Source of the DNA: Bacillus sp. B-jedd
GTDB taxonomy: Bacteria > Bacillota > Bacilli > Bacillales > Cytobacillaceae
Direction: 5' to 3'
DNA: 64,000 bases
NCBI RefSeq assembly: GCF_000821085.1
Contig: NZ_CCXR01000001.1
Location: forward strand, 4,299,001 to 4,363,000
A program made the position numbers and the translations under genes. Shown one piece after another: positions 47,360-57,783 of this stretch; position 1 is the stretch's first letter; every line of letters begins with the position of its first letter. The notes beneath the pieces were generated by a model, which saw only the letters and a program-made list of their open reading frames with translations, ran no database searches and was not told the origin of the DNA.

Positions 47360-47376
47360 TGTAACAAAAATGTATA
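47360..47376 (+). promoter_or_regulatory. Candidate WalR box
   Basis: TGTAAC-N5-TGTATA matches the WalR consensus TGTWAH-N5-TGTWAH at all but one position, about 140 bp upstream of the M23 gene. Confidence 0.35.
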
Positions 47377-47610
47377 ATAGCTGACATATAAAGGAAGGTA
47401 AATACAGGAATTCCCCTCTATTTTCACAATCCAATCCCAAAATTTATCTAAAAAGCATGTCAAAAAGCCTATAAAACTCAGCTTTTTAAAAGTTTCGACA
47501 ATTTTCGTAGTGGAAACGACATTTTTTTCACATGACTAGAGAATTGCTGTATATTTTTGGATGTTATATTACAAAACAGTTACAATTATTAAACATTGTT
47601 GGGAAATAAC

Positions 47611-47640
47611 AAAAGAGGACAGCCTGCGCTGCCCTCTTTT
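47611..47640 (-). terminator. Terminator of the tRNA cluster
   Basis: AAAAGAGGACAGC and GCTGCCCTCTTTT form a stem with a T-rich end on the minus strand, just after tRNA-Phe. The rest of 47221-47645 has no gene. Confidence 0.85.
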
Positions 47641-47645
47641 GTTTA

Positions 47646-47718
47646 TGGCTCAGGACGGAATCGAACCGCCGACACAAGGATTTTCAGTCCTTTGCTCTAC
47701 CGACTGAGCTACTGAGCC
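47646..47718 (-). tRNA. tRNA-Phe (GAA)
   Basis: 73 nt cloverleaf; acceptor GGCTCAG / CTGAGCC, anticodon arm AAGGA-CTGAAAA-TCCTT giving anticodon GAA, and T-arm with GGTTCGATTCC. No encoded CCA. Last tRNA of a minus-strand cluster Lys-Glu-Asp-Phe. Confidence 0.95.
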
Positions 47719-47836
47719 TTATTTAATTTTATATCCTACAGTAGGATCTGCAGGTCCTTCACTCCCATCTCAGGGAGCCTATTCAAGCCGCAGCTCGATG
47801 GGTGTGCCGATGCTGTTCAAAGAAGCTAATTCAGCG

Positions 47837-47864
47837 TGCTCTACCGACTGAGCTACTGAGCCTT
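47837..47864 (-). pseudogene. tRNA-Phe 5' fragment
   Basis: 28 bases identical to 47693-47720: the acceptor 5' strand and D-arm of tRNA-Phe with two bases of flank. The anticodon and 3' half are missing. The 116 bp between the tRNA and the fragment show no gene. Confidence 0.85.
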
Positions 47865-47913
47865 CTTTTTTGTGCAAAAACAATCTTAATTATGTTTGGC
47901 ACTTGTTAAAAAG

Positions 47914-47990
47914 TGGCGGTCTGGACGGGACTCGAACCCGCGACCTCCTGCGTGACAGGCAGGCATTCTAACCAACTGAACTACCAGACC
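47914..47990 (-). tRNA. tRNA-Asp (GTC)
   Basis: Acceptor GGTCTGG / CCAGACC, anticodon arm CCTGC-CTGTCAC-GCAGG giving GTC. CCA is encoded (47916-47914). Confidence 0.95.
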
Positions 47991-48001
47991 AATAAAAATA
48001 A

Positions 48002-48073
48002 TGACCCCTACGGGATTCGAACCCGTGTTACCGCCGTGAAAGGGCGGTGTCTTAACCGCTTGACCAAGGGGCC
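48002..48073 (-). tRNA. tRNA-Glu (TTC)
   Basis: 72 nt; acceptor GGCCCCT / AGGGGTC with one G-T pair, anticodon loop CTTTCAC giving TTC. Confidence 0.95.
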
Positions 48074-48089
48074 ATTCACCAAATGTAAA

Positions 48090-48165
48090 TGGTGAGCCAT
48101 GAAGGACTCGAACCTTCGACCCTCTGATTAAAAGTCAGATGCTCTACCAACTGAGCTAATGGCTC
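48090..48165 (-). tRNA. tRNA-Lys (TTT)
   Basis: Acceptor GAGCCAT / ATGGCTC, anticodon loop CTTTTAA giving TTT; CCA encoded at 48092-48090. First tRNA of the cluster. Confidence 0.95.
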
Positions 48166-48430
48166 GTACTATGAAATTATCTTTTTGCATGTCTTAAACT
48201 CTTTTTTCAGTGGCGACGTTTTTTATAATAGCAAATCTATAAAACATGTGCAAGCAGTTTTATAGATTATTTTTCAAAAGGAGGAAATATCGTTCGTTTT
48301 ATCCATTCCCTCGGCTTTAATCTTTAAACATTTCTATCTTTAGCCGCATTGAATAGCTTTACTATTAAAAATGTTGCTTTTAGGACCCCAAAAGCTGCTG
48401 CGATAAAAGCTTTCAGAGTCTAAACAGATA

Positions 48431-48711
48431 CTTAGTGCCCGAACCACTACTGGCAACCTCGGCTTCGGGCTCTAAACGGGCACTTAGTGACCGAACGACT
48501 ACTGGCTACCTCGGCTTCGGGCTCTAAACGGGCACTTAGTGACCGAACGACTACTGGCTACCTCGGCTTCGGGCTCTAAACAGGCACTTACAGCCCGAAC
48601 GGCCACTGGCAAACTGGGCTTCGGGCTCTAAACGGGCACTTAGTGACCGAACGGCTGCTGGCTACCTGGCCTCCAGGCTCTAAACAACCACTTAGTGACC
48701 GAACAGACACA
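48431..48711. repeat. 52-bp tandem repeat array (about 5.4 copies)
   Basis: Units begin at 48431, 48483, 48535, 48587, 48639 and 48691 (partial) with CTTAGTG or CTTACAG. Each carries CCGAAC near the start and GGCTTCGGGCTCTAAAC near the end in most copies, so the single-stranded unit can form a CCGAA/TTCGG hairpin. 52 is not a multiple of three and there is no ORF. No unique spacers, so it is not a CRISPR. The flank 48166-48430 has nothing recognisable. Confidence 0.9.
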
Positions 48712-48742
48712 CCAACGCAAGTCTTCGTACGCCTCTCCATAA

Positions 48743-48773
48743 AAAAACCCTCTCCTGAAGGAAAGGGTTTTTA
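48743..48773 (-). terminator. Terminator of purA
   Basis: AAAAACCCT-CTCC / GGAA-AGGGTTTTT hairpin directly after the purA stop. Confidence 0.85.
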
Positions 48774-48781
48774 CCTCGAAC

Positions 48782-50104
<1,323 letters not shown>

Positions 50105-50130
50105 TTAATATTATGCAACAAACCAACCCA

Positions 50131-50203
50131 ATCTTACCAACTTCGCGAGCAAAAAGTCAAGAAAACACGAACGTTAACTCCGAAATAACTCTACTACGTT
50201 CGT
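50131..50203 (-). promoter_or_regulatory. purA promoter with an upstream PurR-like inverted repeat
   Basis: TTGACT (50160-50155) and TAAGAT (50136-50131) are 18 bp apart. Upstream, ACGAACGT (50167-50174) and ACGTTCGT (50196-50203) are exact complements, with CCGAA between. B. subtilis purA is PurR-controlled through inverted CGAA boxes; the spacing here is not the classical one. Confidence 0.5.
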
Positions 50204-50245
50204 AAAATACTAATAATTTACTAGTTTAACAATTCCATGCCGCCT

Positions 50246-50800
50246 TTACTTCCGGTTCAAATAATAAACCAGATTGTCTGTCCATTTTTCAAATTCAAAA
50301 ATGAATCCTTTTCTTACACACTCAAACTCCATCCCAACACTTTTTGCCAGCCGCTCTGATGGTATATTATCCACATTGATATGGGCTTCAATCCGGTGAT
50401 AATCGAGTTTTGTAAAAGCTATGGACAGCGTTTCCTTCACCGCCTCTTTTCCATATCCCCTTCCCCAGAACTGGTTATGGATGGTGTATCCTATTCTTCC
50501 CCATTGAAAACCTTCCCTTGCCAAAGTGGAAAAATCAATCGTCCCTACATGCCGGCCATCCTCTTTCAAAAAAAGATCAAGGACATAATCAGAATCGCTT
50601 TTTGCCAGATGCTCATATTTATCCACGAGTCTGGAAAACCATTCTTCGGTGCAATCTTCCATATCGATCCGCCCATCATCATATTTATGCTGAGACGGCA
50701 TTCTGTCATTAAAGCCTTTTAACCAGGCATGGTAATCTGTAACCATTAGCGACCTGATTACAAGCCTGTTCGTTTCTGCGTAAACTGGATATCTCTCCAT
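50246..50800 (-). CDS. GNAT-family N-acetyltransferase (RimJ/RimL-like)
   Basis: 184 aa. Acetyl-CoA loop GRIGYTIHNQFWGRGYGKEA (about residues 101-120) and ERLAKSVGMEFECVRKG near the C-terminus fit GNAT enzymes of the RimJ/L type. The acceptor (ribosomal protein N-terminus, antibiotic or other amine) is not evident. Monocistronic between purA and dnaB. Confidence 0.85.
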   Translation of the reverse strand: MERYPVYAETNRLVIRSLMVTDYHAWLKGFNDRMPSQHKYDDGRIDMEDCTEEWFSRLVDKYEHLAKSDSDYVLDLFLKEDGRHVGTIDFSTLAREGFQWGRIGYTIHNQFWGRGYGKEAVKETLSIAFTKLDYHRIEAHINVDNIPSERLAKSVGMEFECVRKGFIFEFEKWTDNLVYYLNRK

Positions 50801-50859
50801 ATGTAAACTCCTTAAATAAAAATTGCCGGCCCTTTAAGAGGCCGGCATAAATAGAAGCG

Positions 50860-52224
50860 CTAAGCGCCCGGTGGAACCGCAGAGCCGTCAAATCTTGTTT
50901 CCAGGTTGACGAATTTATTGTATTCCTTTACGAATGCCAGCTGGACCGTGCCTGTTGGGCCGTTCCTTTGCTTGGCAATAATGATCTCAATGATATTCTT
51001 ATTCTCTGATTCTTTGTCATAATAGTCATCACGGTATAAGAAGGCAACGATATCGGCATCCTGCTCGATACTTCCGGATTCACGGATATCCGACATCATC
51101 GGGCGCTTATCCTGGCGCTGCTCAACGCCACGGGAAAGCTGTGAGAGGGCAATGACCGGAACCTGAAGTTCACGGGCAAGCTGCTTCAGGGAACGGGAAA
51201 TTTCCGAAACCTCCTGCTGGCGGTTCTCCCCACCCCTGCCGCTTCCCAGTATGAGCTGCAGATAGTCAATCAGAATCATGCCAAGCCCATTTTCCTGCTT
51301 CAGCCGGCGGCACTTGGCACGGATATCGGCTACGCGGACACCCGGGGTATCATCTATATAGATGCCTGCCCGTGACAGGCTTCCCATCGCCATTGTCAGC
51401 TTGCCCCAGTCTTCATCTGTCAGGGATCCTGTCCTGAGCCTTTGAGCGTCAATATTCCCTTCCGCGCAAAGCATCCTCATTACGAGCTGCTCGGCGCCCA
51501 TCTCAAGGCTGAAAATGGCAACATTTTCACCTGTTTTAACCGCGACATTCTGGGCGATATTCAGGGCGAATGCCGTTTTACCGACGGAAGGCCGGGCACC
51601 AACGATGATCAAGTCATTCCGCTGGAAACCCGCTGTCATCCTGTCAAGCTCCTGGAAACCGGTAGCGATCCCGGTAATGTCGCCCTTCCGGTTATGCATC
51701 GATTCGATGTTGTCATATGTTCGGACTAAGACATCTTTAATATTGTGGAACGCCCCTGCATTTTTACGCTGGGCAACTTCCATGATGTTTTTTTCTGCTT
51801 CGGATAACAGAAGCTCCACTTCATCTTCCCGGGAGTAACCATCCTGGGCAATAGAAGTCGCCGTCCGGATCAGCCTGCGCAGCAGCGATTTTTCTTCAAC
51901 GATCTTCGCGTAATACTCAATGTTGGCAGCGGTCGGAACAGATGCTGCGAGTTCACTTAAATAGCTGACTCCGCCTGTATCCTCAAGCAGCTTGGCGGCA
52001 GCCAGTTCTTCCGTCACAGTCACCAGGTCAACGGCCTTGCCTTCATCATTCAGTTTTAGCATCATATTAAAAATCTTCTGGTGGGCTGCCCGGTAAAAAT
52101 CCTCAGGAATCAATATTTCCGTGGCCAATGTTAAAGAAGCCGGTTCCAGGAAAATAGCGCCGAGAACGGCTTGTTCTGCTTCTATATTTTGAGGCGGCAT
52201 ACGATCCGCGAATACATCATTCAT
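50860..52224 (-). CDS. dnaB: Replicative DNA helicase
   Basis: 454 aa (named DnaC in B. subtilis). An N-terminal helical domain (PPQNIEAEQAVLGAIFLEP), linker, and RecA-like domain with Walker A GARPSVGKTAF (about residue 206), Walker B MILIDYLQL (about 310) and the arginine-finger region RDDYYDKESENK. The hexamer unwinds DNA at the fork and recruits primase. Downstream of rplI with a 134-bp gap. Confidence 0.96.
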   Translation of the reverse strand: MNDVFADRMPPQNIEAEQAVLGAIFLEPASLTLATEILIPEDFYRAAHQKIFNMMLKLNDEGKAVDLVTVTEELAAAKLLEDTGGVSYLSELAASVPTAANIEYYAKIVEEKSLLRRLIRTATSIAQDGYSREDEVELLLSEAEKNIMEVAQRKNAGAFHNIKDVLVRTYDNIESMHNRKGDITGIATGFQELDRMTAGFQRNDLIIVGARPSVGKTAFALNIAQNVAVKTGENVAIFSLEMGAEQLVMRMLCAEGNIDAQRLRTGSLTDEDWGKLTMAMGSLSRAGIYIDDTPGVRVADIRAKCRRLKQENGLGMILIDYLQLILGSGRGGENRQQEVSEISRSLKQLARELQVPVIALSQLSRGVEQRQDKRPMMSDIRESGSIEQDADIVAFLYRDDYYDKESENKNIIEIIIAKQRNGPTGTVQLAFVKEYNKFVNLETRFDGSAVPPGA

Positions 52225-52358
52225 TATAAGAACCCCCTGTCCCTAGAGGCAATCATCTATATACACCGCGAAAAAAAGTGACCAGCTGAGCCGATCACAT
52301 TTTCCGGTTGCTACTCTATTATCTTAACATGTTCACAGGTGAAATCTACCACAAATCG

Positions 52359-52808
52359 TCAGTTTCCTTCTTTTACATGTACATTTAGCATCGCAGTAAC
52401 TTCATGGTGAAGCTTTACTGGCACTTTTGTCACGCCAAGTGACCGAATGGCATCCTCAAGCTCCATTTTTCGTTTGTCTATTTTAAATCCATGCTTTTTT
52501 TGCAGTTCTTCAGCTATTTGTTTCGTTGTGATGGAGCCAAAAAGCCTTCCGCCTTCTCCGGACTTGGCCGTTAGTTCGACTGTCGTTTTTTCAAGTTTTT
52601 CCTTAAGTGCTTTTGCATCCTCCAGTTCCTGGGCGGCTAGTTTCTCTTCTTTCTTTTTTTGCGCGCTCAAGTTGCTCATATTACCCGGATTTGCTTCAAC
52701 GGCAAGTCCCTGCTTGATTAAAAAGTTATGTGCATATCCATCAGCGACGTTTTTCACTTCGCCTTTCTTACCTTTTCCTTTTACATCCTTCAGAAAAATG
52801 ACTTTCAT
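52359..52808 (-). CDS. rplI: 50S ribosomal protein L9
   Basis: 149 aa. Signature [19 protein letters not shown] at the N-terminus, long central helix and C-terminal domain ([16 protein letters not shown]). Start overlaps the end of gdpP by 4 bp (ATG within the stop region), so they are coupled. Confidence 0.96.
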   Translation of the reverse strand: MKVIFLKDVKGKGKKGEVKNVADGYAHNFLIKQGLAVEANPGNMSNLSAQKKKEEKLAAQELEDAKALKEKLEKTTVELTAKSGEGGRLFGSITTKQIAEELQKKHGFKIDKRKMELEDAIRSLGVTKVPVKLHHEVTAMLNVHVKEGN

Positions 52809-54778
52809 TCTTCTTTCCCTCCTTCAAAATAAGTATCTATAGCCTGCCTAAGCATTTGTTCGGCTTCTTCTGCGTCAATATCAGCCAGCTGGGTTGCTGC
52901 ATTAGTCAGATGCCCTCCCCCTCCAAGGCTTTCCATAATTACCTGGACGTTGATATCGCCAAGTGACCTGGCGCTGATGCCTACGAGGCCATCCTCGCGT
53001 CTGGAAAGGGTGAACGACGCCTGAATGCCATCCATGGCCAAAAGGGTATCCGCAGCCTGTGCCAGCATAACCTGGTCATATGCTTCGTCCTCCACACCTT
53101 TTGCGATTGCCACGCCTGCCCTGTAAAAATAGACGGATTCAATCAATTTAGCCCGTTTTATATACGTATCGACGTCTTCTTTGAGCAGCTTTTGCACAAG
53201 GATCGTGTCTGCTCCCAATGTTCTAAGGTAAGAAGCCGCATCGAAGGTTCGCGCTCCTGTCCGGAGTGTGAAGCTTTTTGTATCAACTGTAATACCCGCC
53301 AGCAGGGCTGTTGCTTCAACCATATTGAACTTCCCGTGGTTTGGCTGGTATTCCAAAAGCTCTGTAATGAGTTCTGCTGTAGAAGAAGCGTATGGCTCCA
53401 TATAGACGAGTAAAGGATTGCTGATAAAATCCTCACCCCTCCGGTGGTGATCGATGACAACTACATCCGGAATCCGGGCGAGTACACGCTCATCAATGAC
53501 AAGGGAAGGTTTATGGGTATCCACAATGACAAGCAATGTATCCGGAGTTGCCAGCTCTAAAGCCTGTTCAGGCGTAATAAACCGGTCGAACATTTCCGGA
53601 TATAGCTTTATTTCTTCCATAAGCCGCTGTATACCCTTATCAATCTCATCGAAATTCACGACAATATACCCGTCGCGTTTATTCATTTGGGCAACCTTGC
53701 TGATTCCAATCGCCGACCCAATTGAGTCCATATCAGGGAATTTATGCCCCATGACAATGACTTTATCACTCTCTGCAATCAGTTCTTTTAATGCATGGGC
53801 AATTACTCTGGCCCTGACTCTTGTACGCTTCTCAATCGGATTTGTTTTGCCACCATAGAATTTCACTTTCCCGGTTGGCTGTTTTATGGCTACCTGGTCG
53901 CCTCCCCTGCCAAGGGCAAGGTCGAGGCTCGATTGGGCAAGTGTTCCGAGTTCAGGAAGCGAAGAAACTCCAGCGCCTACCCCTACTGAAAGCGTCAAAG
54001 CAAGATTATGCTTTATCGTCATTTCCCTTACTTCATCAAGAATCGTAAAGTTATTTTTTTCAAGCATCTGCAAAATACTTTCATTAAAAACGCCTATAAA
54101 GCGTTCAGAAGTAATCCGTTTTAGGAATATCCCATTATCATTCGCCCACTTGTTCAACAAGGAAGTAACCAGATTATTAATGCTGCTTCGCATCTGGTCA
54201 TCTAGGCCCTGGGTCAGTTCCTCATAGTTATCAAGAAAAATAATCGCAATGACCGTTCGTTCATCCCGGTACATCTTTTCAATCTCCGCCTGCTCTGTAA
54301 CATCGAAAAAGTAGAGCAGCTTTTCATCCAGTTTATGAATGACACGGAATTTCCTGTTATGCAATGTGATGGTTTCGGTTTCTACTTCCTGCCTGATGAG
54401 CGGGATGAGCGTTTCCGCAACATCATAAAGCGATCTTCCAGTTAAGGTTTCCTCATCAAAACAGGAGGCAAGATACGGATTCGTCCATTGGATACAATAA
54501 TCATCATTGATCAGCATGATACCAATGGGCATTTCCATTAAAGCCTCTTCGCCAACCTTTTTAACCCGGTAGGAGAGTGTGGAGATATATTCTTCCACCT
54601 CTTTTCGCTGCCGCCTATCTACCTGCAGCAAATAATAAAGGGCGGCTCCGGCAAAAATGAAGCCTATGATGCTGACAGCCAGATTGTATCGTGTAAGGAT
54701 GCCTAAAAGCACCGTTGTTATGCAAAGTAATCCATAAAAGGGATAACGTATCGACCGCTTTTCCAGAAATGACGGCAT
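52805..54778 (-). CDS. gdpP: Cyclic-di-AMP phosphodiesterase GdpP (YybT)
   Basis: 657 aa. Two N-terminal membrane spans (about residues 12-50), PAS (about 84-150), a degenerate GGDEF domain (about 175-305), then DHH ([16 protein letters not shown] about 344; [11 protein letters not shown] about 444) and DHHA1 ([15 protein letters not shown] about 625). It hydrolyses c-di-AMP to pApA, controlling wall stress and potassium homeostasis. The gene yybS, which often precedes it, is not present. Confidence 0.95.
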   Translation of the reverse strand: MPSFLEKRSIRYPFYGLLCITTVLLGILTRYNLAVSIIGFIFAGAALYYLLQVDRRQRKEVEEYISTLSYRVKKVGEEALMEMPIGIMLINDDYCIQWTNPYLASCFDEETLTGRSLYDVAETLIPLIRQEVETETITLHNRKFRVIHKLDEKLLYFFDVTEQAEIEKMYRDERTVIAIIFLDNYEELTQGLDDQMRSSINNLVTSLLNKWANDNGIFLKRITSERFIGVFNESILQMLEKNNFTILDEVREMTIKHNLALTLSVGVGAGVSSLPELGTLAQSSLDLALGRGGDQVAIKQPTGKVKFYGGKTNPIEKRTRVRARVIAHALKELIAESDKVIVMGHKFPDMDSIGSAIGISKVAQMNKRDGYIVVNFDEIDKGIQRLMEEIKLYPEMFDRFITPEQALELATPDTLLVIVDTHKPSLVIDERVLARIPDVVVIDHHRRGEDFISNPLLVYMEPYASSTAELITELLEYQPNHGKFNMVEATALLAGITVDTKSFTLRTGARTFDAASYLRTLGADTILVQKLLKEDVDTYIKRAKLIESVYFYRAGVAIAKGVEDEAYDQVMLAQAADTLLAMDGIQASFTLSRREDGLVGISARSLGDINVQVIMESLGGGGHLTNAATQLADIDAEEAEQMLRQAIDTYFEGGKEE

Positions 54779-55150
54779 TCTTTCAGCTCCCTGACAGTTT
54801 TGTCCCTCAATTTATCTATCGTGCTTTGCCGGGACCAAACTGGCACCCGTCCTGCTAATTTTCAAAATAAGACAACACTTAATTTACTATTAATTATACC
54901 CAATATCCCTATCATGAAAAGGGATATGGCTAAACCGCTATTTTGTTCTTCTTTAAGAACATTTCTTCGGTATTTTAAAAAGAGATTCTTCCTTCAATTG
55001 TGCAAATCATATATGTATTAACCCTTCTAGTGACTCTTTTTGCCAACGAGCAGAATTATAAGCCTCTCTTTCAGGTTCACTTGATAACCTAAATGATAAA
55101 AAAGCAGCAAGGAGTTTTTCCCTGCTGCTGTAAGTGGAGTTTCGTTAAAA
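54779..55150. other. Intergenic region between rpsR and gdpP, with rpsR terminator
   Basis: The only feature recognised is the terminator AGCAGCAAGG / CCCTGCTGCT (55103-55129) for the rpsF-ssb-rpsR operon. In many bacilli yybS occupies this place; no remnant of it could be read. Confidence 0.6.
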
Positions 55151-55405
<255 letters not shown>

Positions 55406-55442
55406 TCAATTTGTTTTTATAGAATACCGAATCGTTTATTGG

Positions 55443-55958
55443 TTAGAATGGCAGGTCATCGTCGGAAATATCAATCTGTCCGCTGCCAGCGAACGGATCA
55501 TCATCCATACGTGTGTAGCCCTGCTGTTTAGCTGGTGCAGGCCGTTGATTCTGATTGCCATTTCCAAAAGGGTTTCCTTGTTCTTTTGGAGCATTGCTGT
55601 AAAAATCGTTGTTGTCGCTTCTTCCACCTGCCGAAGAACTTTTTGGTTCAAGGAATTGAACGCTTTCTGCCAACACTTCTGTGACATACACACGCTTTCC
55701 ATCCTGTCCTTCATAATTGCGCGTTTGGATACGCCCATCAACGCCCGCCAGGCTTCCTTTTTTAAGGAAATTGGCTACGTTTTCCGCTGGACGGCGCCAC
55801 ACGACACAGTTAATGAAATCCGTTTCCCTTTCACCCTGTTGGTTTGTAAATGAACGATTGACCGCTAGAGTAAAGGTTGCGACCGGAACTCCATTCGGTG
55901 TATAGCGCAATTCAGGATCTTTTGTCAGCCGGCCAACCAGAATGACACGATTCATCAT
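55443..55958 (-). CDS. ssb: Single-stranded DNA-binding protein SsbA
   Basis: 171 aa. OB-fold start [20 protein letters not shown], disordered Gln/Asn-rich linker, acidic tail ISDDDLPF that recruits replication proteins. The ATG at 55958 is placed 9 bp after AAGGAG; an upstream in-frame TTG touches that site. Confidence 0.95.
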   Translation of the reverse strand: MMNRVILVGRLTKDPELRYTPNGVPVATFTLAVNRSFTNQQGERETDFINCVVWRRPAENVANFLKKGSLAGVDGRIQTRNYEGQDGKRVYVTEVLAESVQFLEPKSSSAGGRSDNNDFYSNAPKEQGNPFGNGNQNQRPAPAKQQGYTRMDDDPFAGSGQIDISDDDLPF

Positions 55959-55987
55959 CAGAATCAACTCCTTTTTCCGTACAGGAA

Positions 55988-56003
55988 TGTTTCACGTGGA
56001 ACA
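55988..56003. promoter_or_regulatory. parS site between rpsF and ssb
   Basis: TGTTTCACGTGGAACA; its complement TGTTCCACGTGAAACA is a known B. subtilis parS variant. Confidence 0.8.
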
Positions 56004-56031
56004 CTCTTCCGGATTCCTTTATCTTCAGGGA

Positions 56032-56319
56032 TTATTCTTCTTCTTTAATGACGATGTGGCGAATGATATCTTCGCTGATCTTGGAAAGACGGGAGAATTC
56101 TTCTACCGCTGCTGGCTCAGCATTCACCTTTAGGAGTTGGTAGTATCCGTCACGGAAATCATTGATTTCGTATGCAAGACGGCGTTTACCCCAATCCTTT
56201 GCTTCTGCTACTTCCGCACCATTGTCAGCAAGAATCGTGTTGAAACGCTCAACAAGCGCTTTCTTGGCCTCATCTTCAATGTTTGGGCGGATGATGTACA
56301 TAATTTCGTACTTTCTCAT
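56032..56319 (-). CDS. rpsF: 30S ribosomal protein S6
   Basis: 95 aa from the ATG at 56319, which has AAAGGAGGTGA upstream; [13 protein letters not shown] is the canonical start. Partner of S18. First gene of the rpsF-ssb-rpsR operon. Confidence 0.96.
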   Translation of the reverse strand: MRKYEIMYIIRPNIEDEAKKALVERFNTILADNGAEVAEAKDWGKRRLAYEINDFRDGYYQLLKVNAEPAAVEEFSRLSKISEDIIRHIVIKEEE

Positions 56320-56342
56320 CACTGTCACCTCCTTTTGGTCTA

Positions 56343-56421
56343 AGCGGCCCAATTGGGCAAGGAGCAATTTTTATAATTACTCACAAGGTAAAAGTATACC
56401 ATACATGACGCCAGTCCGCAA
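56343..56421 (-). promoter_or_regulatory. rpsF operon promoter and leader
   Basis: TTGCGG (56421-56416) and TATACT (56398-56393) are 17 bp apart. The leader has a perfect palindrome GCCCAATTGGGC followed by CGC; in bacilli an S6:S18-binding leader RNA represses this operon, and this stem is a candidate. Confidence 0.55.
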
Positions 56422-56517
56422 CACCTGTTCGAGTACTTCAGGCAAAAGAAAAAGGCGTCCCCACTTTCTTTTCGAAAATGAACGCCTTTCTCTCATGTTA
56501 CTATTTATCCGAGCGAA

Positions 56518-57618
56518 TTAAACATTAAATCGGAAGTGGATGATGTCCCCATCTTTCACTTCATATTCCTTGCCCTCGAGTCTGACTTTACCTGCTTCTT
56601 TAGCGGCAGTCATGGATCCGTTGGCTAGCAAATCATCATAATGGACTGTTTCCGCCCTGATGAAGCCTCTCTCAAAATCCGAATGGATGATTCCCGCACA
56701 CTGGGGAGCCTTCATTCCTTTTCTGAAAGTCCATGCGCGTACTTCCTGGACGCCCGCAGTGAAGTATGTTGCGAGCCCTAATAGGCTGTAAGCTTTCCTA
56801 ATTAGCTGATCAAGGCCTGATTCCTCAATCCCTAGCTCGGACAGAAACATTTCTTTCTCTTCCCCGTCAAGCTCGGCAATCTCCGATTCGATTTTTGCGC
56901 AGATAACGATTACTTCAGCGTTTTCTTTTGAGGCATATTCACGGACAAGCTGAACATATTCATTCGATGATGGATTAGCGATATCATCTTCGCCTACATT
57001 CGCTACATAGAGCACCGGTTTGATTGTCAACAGATGGAGCATCTTGGCGATTTTCAGTTGTTCCTCGGTGAACTCAACTGATCTAGCAGGTTTCTCAGCT
57101 TCAAACGCATCACGAAGCATCGCAAGCACTTCAAATTCAGCCGCTGCATCCTTATCTTTTTGCTTGGCAAGCTTCTCAACCCGGCCAATCCGTTTTTCAA
57201 CCGATTCCATATCAGCAAGTATTAATTCAAGATTAATTGTTTCAATATCCGAAATCGGATCGACTTTCCCGGCGACATGAGTGATGTTATCATCAGCGAA
57301 ACATCTAACTACCTGACAAATCGCATCTACTTCACGGATATGGGATAAAAATTTGTTCCCAAGGCCCTCACCTTTGCTCGCTCCCTTAACAATTCCAGCG
57401 ATATCAGTGAATTCAAAAGTTGTAGGGACAGTTTTTTTCGGCTGGACAAGTTCTGTCAGCTTGTTCAATCGATGGTCGGGTACCTCGACAATCCCTACAT
57501 TCGGATCGATTGTACAAAATGGATAGTTGGCCGACTCCGCGCCAGCCTGGGTTATTGCATTAAAAAGTGTGGATTTTCCGACGTTTGGTAGCCCCACAAT
57601 GCCTGCTGTTAATGCCAT
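56518..57618 (-). CDS. ychF: Redox-regulated ATPase YchF (Obg-like)
   Basis: 366 aa. TRAFAC-class P-loop GLPNVGKSTLFNAI (about residue 9), G3-like DIAGIVKGAS, NxxE in place of NKxD (VANVGEDD), and a C-terminal TGS domain (KVRLEGKEYEVKDGDIIHFR). It binds ATP rather than GTP and associates with ribosomes. ATG at 57618 chosen; the GTG four codons earlier abuts the ribosome site. Conserved neighbour upstream of rpsF. Confidence 0.95.
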   Translation of the reverse strand: MALTAGIVGLPNVGKSTLFNAITQAGAESANYPFCTIDPNVGIVEVPDHRLNKLTELVQPKKTVPTTFEFTDIAGIVKGASKGEGLGNKFLSHIREVDAICQVVRCFADDNITHVAGKVDPISDIETINLELILADMESVEKRIGRVEKLAKQKDKDAAAEFEVLAMLRDAFEAEKPARSVEFTEEQLKIAKMLHLLTIKPVLYVANVGEDDIANPSSNEYVQLVREYASKENAEVIVICAKIESEIAELDGEEKEMFLSELGIEESGLDQLIRKAYSLLGLATYFTAGVQEVRAWTFRKGMKAPQCAGIIHSDFERGFIRAETVHYDDLLANGSMTAAKEAGKVRLEGKEYEVKDGDIIHFRFNV

Positions 57619-57757
57619 TTTTTCGGTCACTCCTCTGTGATCAGCATAATCTATTGAAAATCGTGTGTTTAAGATGGAAAATCAATTAAAAGCCCTACAC
57701 AATTATAGGCATTGGCGCTTAAAAAGACAAGGTTGGCTTTTATAAAGAACATATTGA

Positions 57758-57783
57758 AAGCTGCCGGAAAACCGGCAGCTTAA
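57758..57783 (-). terminator. Terminator of the molybdopterin oxidoreductase gene
   Basis: AAGCTGCCGG-AAAA-CCGGCAGCTT overlaps the stop codon; only a short T-run follows on the minus strand. Confidence 0.6.

Noticed and set aside
48431-48711. Possible CRISPR array
   Set aside because: The 52-bp units are contiguous and similar along their whole length, so there are no unique spacers, and no cas genes are near.
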